Translations under genes and position numbers: made by a program | The notes under the pieces: generated by a model | What the model saw: only the letters and a program-made list of their open reading frames with translations | Told to the model about the DNA's origin: nothing | The model's database searches: none | Assembly: GCA_028293005.1 (NCBI GenBank) | Contig: JAQGLH010000294.1 | Location: 1 to 7,978 of the forward strand | Direction of reading: 5' to 3' | Length of the DNA: 7,978 bases | Source of the DNA: Alphaproteobacteria bacterium | GTDB lineage: Bacteria > Pseudomonadota > Alphaproteobacteria > Sphingomonadales > Sphingomonadaceae | Shown: positions 6,610 to 7,978 of the stretch, piece after piece | How the letters are laid out: each line of letters begins with the position of its first letter | How positions within the stretch are numbered: position 1 is the first letter of the stretch

Positions 6610-7301
6610 GTCCTGAATAGCCTCGTATATTGGGTTTCATGCGCCATGCAGGCGAGATCGGCGACGAGCGTGGCGCTGCCGATCGCATCGAACGGATCGC
6701 CATCGTCAAGCGTCGCGGCGTGCGCGACCGCCGCCGCGACCGGCTGGCGAAGCGCGCGCAGGATGCGCTGCCCGTCGGTCTGGCCGAGCGGGACCAGCCG
6801 CTGCGCCGCCGAGACGAGATTGGCGACGACGCCGTGCAGGAACGCGGTCAGCGCCGCGTTCAGCGCGATGCCGTGCCCGGCCATCGTCGCCGCCGCGACC
6901 ATTGCATAGCTCAGCGCGGCATCCTCGACCGGATCGAGCAGGGCCAGTGTCGGCGCCGCGGCGGTTGCGCGCGCGATGCGGCGGAAGGCCGCACCCTGGG
7001 CGGTCGCCTCGACCCGCCGTTCGGCGCTGGTCAGCGTCGCCACGGCGAGCTCGGCGACCTCAGCCAATCGCTCGCCGTCGGATGCCGCCGCGGCGCGGTG
7101 GGCGTGGACGAACAGGATCGCGTCGGTGGCGATCGCGCCGCGCGCGAGCATGTCGCCGATCCAGGCCTCGGCAGAGCGCGCGTCGCTGACCCAGCCGGCC
7201 TCGACCGCCCATTCGAGCCCGCTCGAATGCGCGAACGCGCCAATCGGCCAGGCCGGCGACATCCAGCTGAGCAGATCATAGAGCGCGCCGTCAGTGGTCA
7301 T
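6606..7301 (-). CDS. ureF: Urease accessory protein UreF
   Basis: An all-helical chaperone of about 231 residues that binds UreD on apo-urease and recruits and gates UreG during nickel loading. Family hallmarks are the N-terminal [20 protein letters not shown] block (residues 10-29) leading into EWAVEAGWV, and the C-terminal [11 protein letters not shown], where the conserved tail contacts UreG/UreD in known complexes. I chose the ATG at 7301, giving an 11-bp overlap with ureE; an ATG at 7313 (four residues longer) is equally possible. The frame is open as far as 7439, but that extension is the His-rich ureE tail read out of frame and gives a low-complexity Thr/Met string unlike any UreF. A GGGATGGG stretch about 8 nt before the chosen ATG could serve as its ribosome-binding site. 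Confidence 0.95.
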   Translation of the reverse strand: MTTDGALYDLLSWMSPAWPIGAFAHSSGLEWAVEAGWVSDARSAEAWIGDMLARGAIATDAILFVHAHRAAAASDGERLAEVAELAVATLTSAERRVEATAQGAAFRRIARATAAAPTLALLDPVEDAALSYAMVAAATMAGHGIALNAALTAFLHGVVANLVSAAQRLVPLGQTDGQRILRALRQPVAAAVAHAATLDDGDPFDAIGSATLVADLACMAHETQYTRLFRT

Positions 7302-7800
7302 GATGGTGCCCATCCCGGTGATCATGTCCGCTATCATGATCATCATCGTCATGACCGTGGTCGTGGGCGTGGTGCGGCTGGTCGTAGGCGCCGCGCTCGG
7401 GATCGAACGGCGCGTCGATGCTCTCGCAGCGGCCGCCAAGACCCTCGACCATCGCGACGATGACGTGGTCGTGGCGGATGCGCAGCCGCTCGCCGAGCAG
7501 CTGGGTCGGCAAGTGGCGGTTGCCGAGGTGCCAGGCGATGCGGACCAGCGCCGCCAAATCGGGCGTGCTGATCTCGGTGAGCTGCTCGGGCTCTGCCTCG
7601 ACGCGCACGCAGGTCCCGTCCTCGAGGATCAGTCCGTCGCCGTCGCGCAAATGCGCGGCGCGCTCGAGGTCGAGCAGCAGCGCCGCGCCGTCGTCGGTGC
7701 GGAACACGATGCGCCGGCGGTTGCGGCGATCATGGTCGAGCCGGAGCACCTCGCTGGCCGCGCCGCCGCCGCCGCTGACCACGCTGACGATCCTGCGCAT
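7291..7800 (-). CDS. ureE: Urease accessory nickel metallochaperone UreE
   Basis: A cytoplasmic dimeric nickel carrier that hands nickel to UreG, 169 residues from the chosen start. The N-terminal beta-rich peptide-binding domain (about 1-70) is followed by the metal-binding domain with WHLGNRHLP (90-98) and RIRHDHVI (107-114). His96, His110 and His112 match the nickel-binding histidines described in Klebsiella UreE. The tail from 143 to 169 holds 12 His and 9 Asp in 27 residues, a large nickel-storage-type tail. I prefer the ATG at 7800 (protein begins MRRIVSVV), which has GGGAAG shortly upstream; the ATG at 7812 adds MGSG and starts one base after the ureC stop, but lacks a ribosome-binding site. 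It sits between ureC and ureF, as usual in alphaproteobacterial urease operons. Confidence 0.95.
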   Translation of the reverse strand: MRRIVSVVSGGGGAASEVLRLDHDRRNRRRIVFRTDDGAALLLDLERAAHLRDGDGLILEDGTCVRVEAEPEQLTEISTPDLAALVRIAWHLGNRHLPTQLLGERLRIRHDHVIVAMVEGLGGRCESIDAPFDPERGAYDQPHHAHDHGHDDDDHDSGHDHRDGHHHDH

Positions 7801-7804
7801 GCCG

Positions 7805-7810
7805 CTTCCC
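7805..7810 (-). promoter_or_regulatory. Candidate Shine-Dalgarno for ureE
   Basis: GGGAAG on the minus strand, 4 nt before the ATG at 7800. It is short-spaced, but better than anything preceding the alternative ATG at 7812, so it favours the shorter UreE. Confidence 0.4.
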
Positions 7811-7813
7811 ATC

Positions 7814-7978
7814 TCAGTAGAGGAAATAACGTTGTGCGAGCGGCAGGCTCACCGCCGGCTCGCACGTCAGCAGTTCGCCATCGGCGCGCACCTCGTAACG
7901 CTCGGGATCGACCTGGATGTCGGGCAGCGCGTCGTTGAGGATCATGTCCTTCTTGCCGATGCTGCGAGTGTTGCGCAC
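7814..7978 (-). CDS. ureC: Urease alpha (catalytic) subunit UreC, C-terminal fragment
   Basis: The minus strand from the window edge to the TGA at 7816-7814 encodes 54 residues that match the extreme C-terminus of Ure[20 protein letters not shown], then a [19 protein letters not shown] block, ending [10 protein letters not shown]. UreC hydrolyses urea to ammonia and carbamate at a dinickel centre; the nickel ligands, carbamylated lysine and active-site flap lie upstream, outside the window. The rest of the gene, and presumably ureD, ureA and ureB, should continue beyond 7978. No ATG opens this fragment, which is expected because it is an internal cut, not a broken gene. The ureE start follows within 1 to 13 bp, so the two share a transcript. 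Confidence 0.96.
   Translation of the reverse strand: MRNTRSIGKKDMILNDALPDIQVDPERYEVRADGELLTCEPAVSLPLAQRYFLY

Noticed and set aside
5978..6709. N-terminal extension of ureJ through the ureG region
   Set aside because: The extended part lies inside ureG in another frame and is Arg/Pro-rich. The ATG at 5977 has a ribosome-binding site and is followed at once by a signal-like segment and the family signature.
7302..7439. N-terminal extension of UreF
   Set aside because: It is the ureE His-rich tail read in another frame, giving low-complexity Thr/Met/Ile; UreF homology begins right after the ATG at 7301.

Overview
This GC-rich window, with strong G/C preference at third codon positions, looks like the chromosome of an alphaproteobacterium, and its gene content suggests a sphingomonad. 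The taxonomic guess rests on base composition and the style of the genes only; no rRNA or other marker is present. Eight protein genes are complete and two are cut by the window edges. I see no tRNA, rRNA, CRISPR array, insertion sequence or attachment site, and no stretch over about 65 bases is left without a gene.

Positions 1-5371, plus strand: a catabolic-looking block. It starts inside a Rieske non-heme iron oxygenase alpha subunit whose first ~86 residues lie outside the window. A 119-residue helical protein of unknown function overlaps its end by 4 bp. A second, complete Rieske oxygenase alpha subunit of 398 residues follows, clearly related to the first but diverged. After a 16-bp gap comes a MOFRL-type glycerate 2-kinase, and 64 bp later an amidase-signature hydrolase with an unusual sequence around its nucleophile. 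No oxygenase beta subunit, ferredoxin, reductase, regulator or transporter for this block lies in the window, so its substrate cannot be read from here.

Positions 5396-7978, minus strand: the downstream half of a urease operon, in the order ureC (only the last 54 codons), ureE, ureF, ureG, ureJ/hupE. The maturation genes are tightly packed: ureE and ureF overlap by 11 bp, ureF and ureG by 4 bp, ureG and ureJ by 4 bp. UreE delivers nickel and has a very His/Asp-rich tail. UreF and the GTPase UreG act with UreD (not in the window) to load nickel into the UreC active site. UreJ/HupE is a predicted membrane nickel-uptake protein.

The two blocks converge with only 24 bp between the amidase and ureJ stop codons. 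Whether they share a purpose, such as release and use of organic nitrogen, is speculation. The most interesting part is the pair of non-identical Rieske alpha subunits with a small uncharacterised protein encoded between them.
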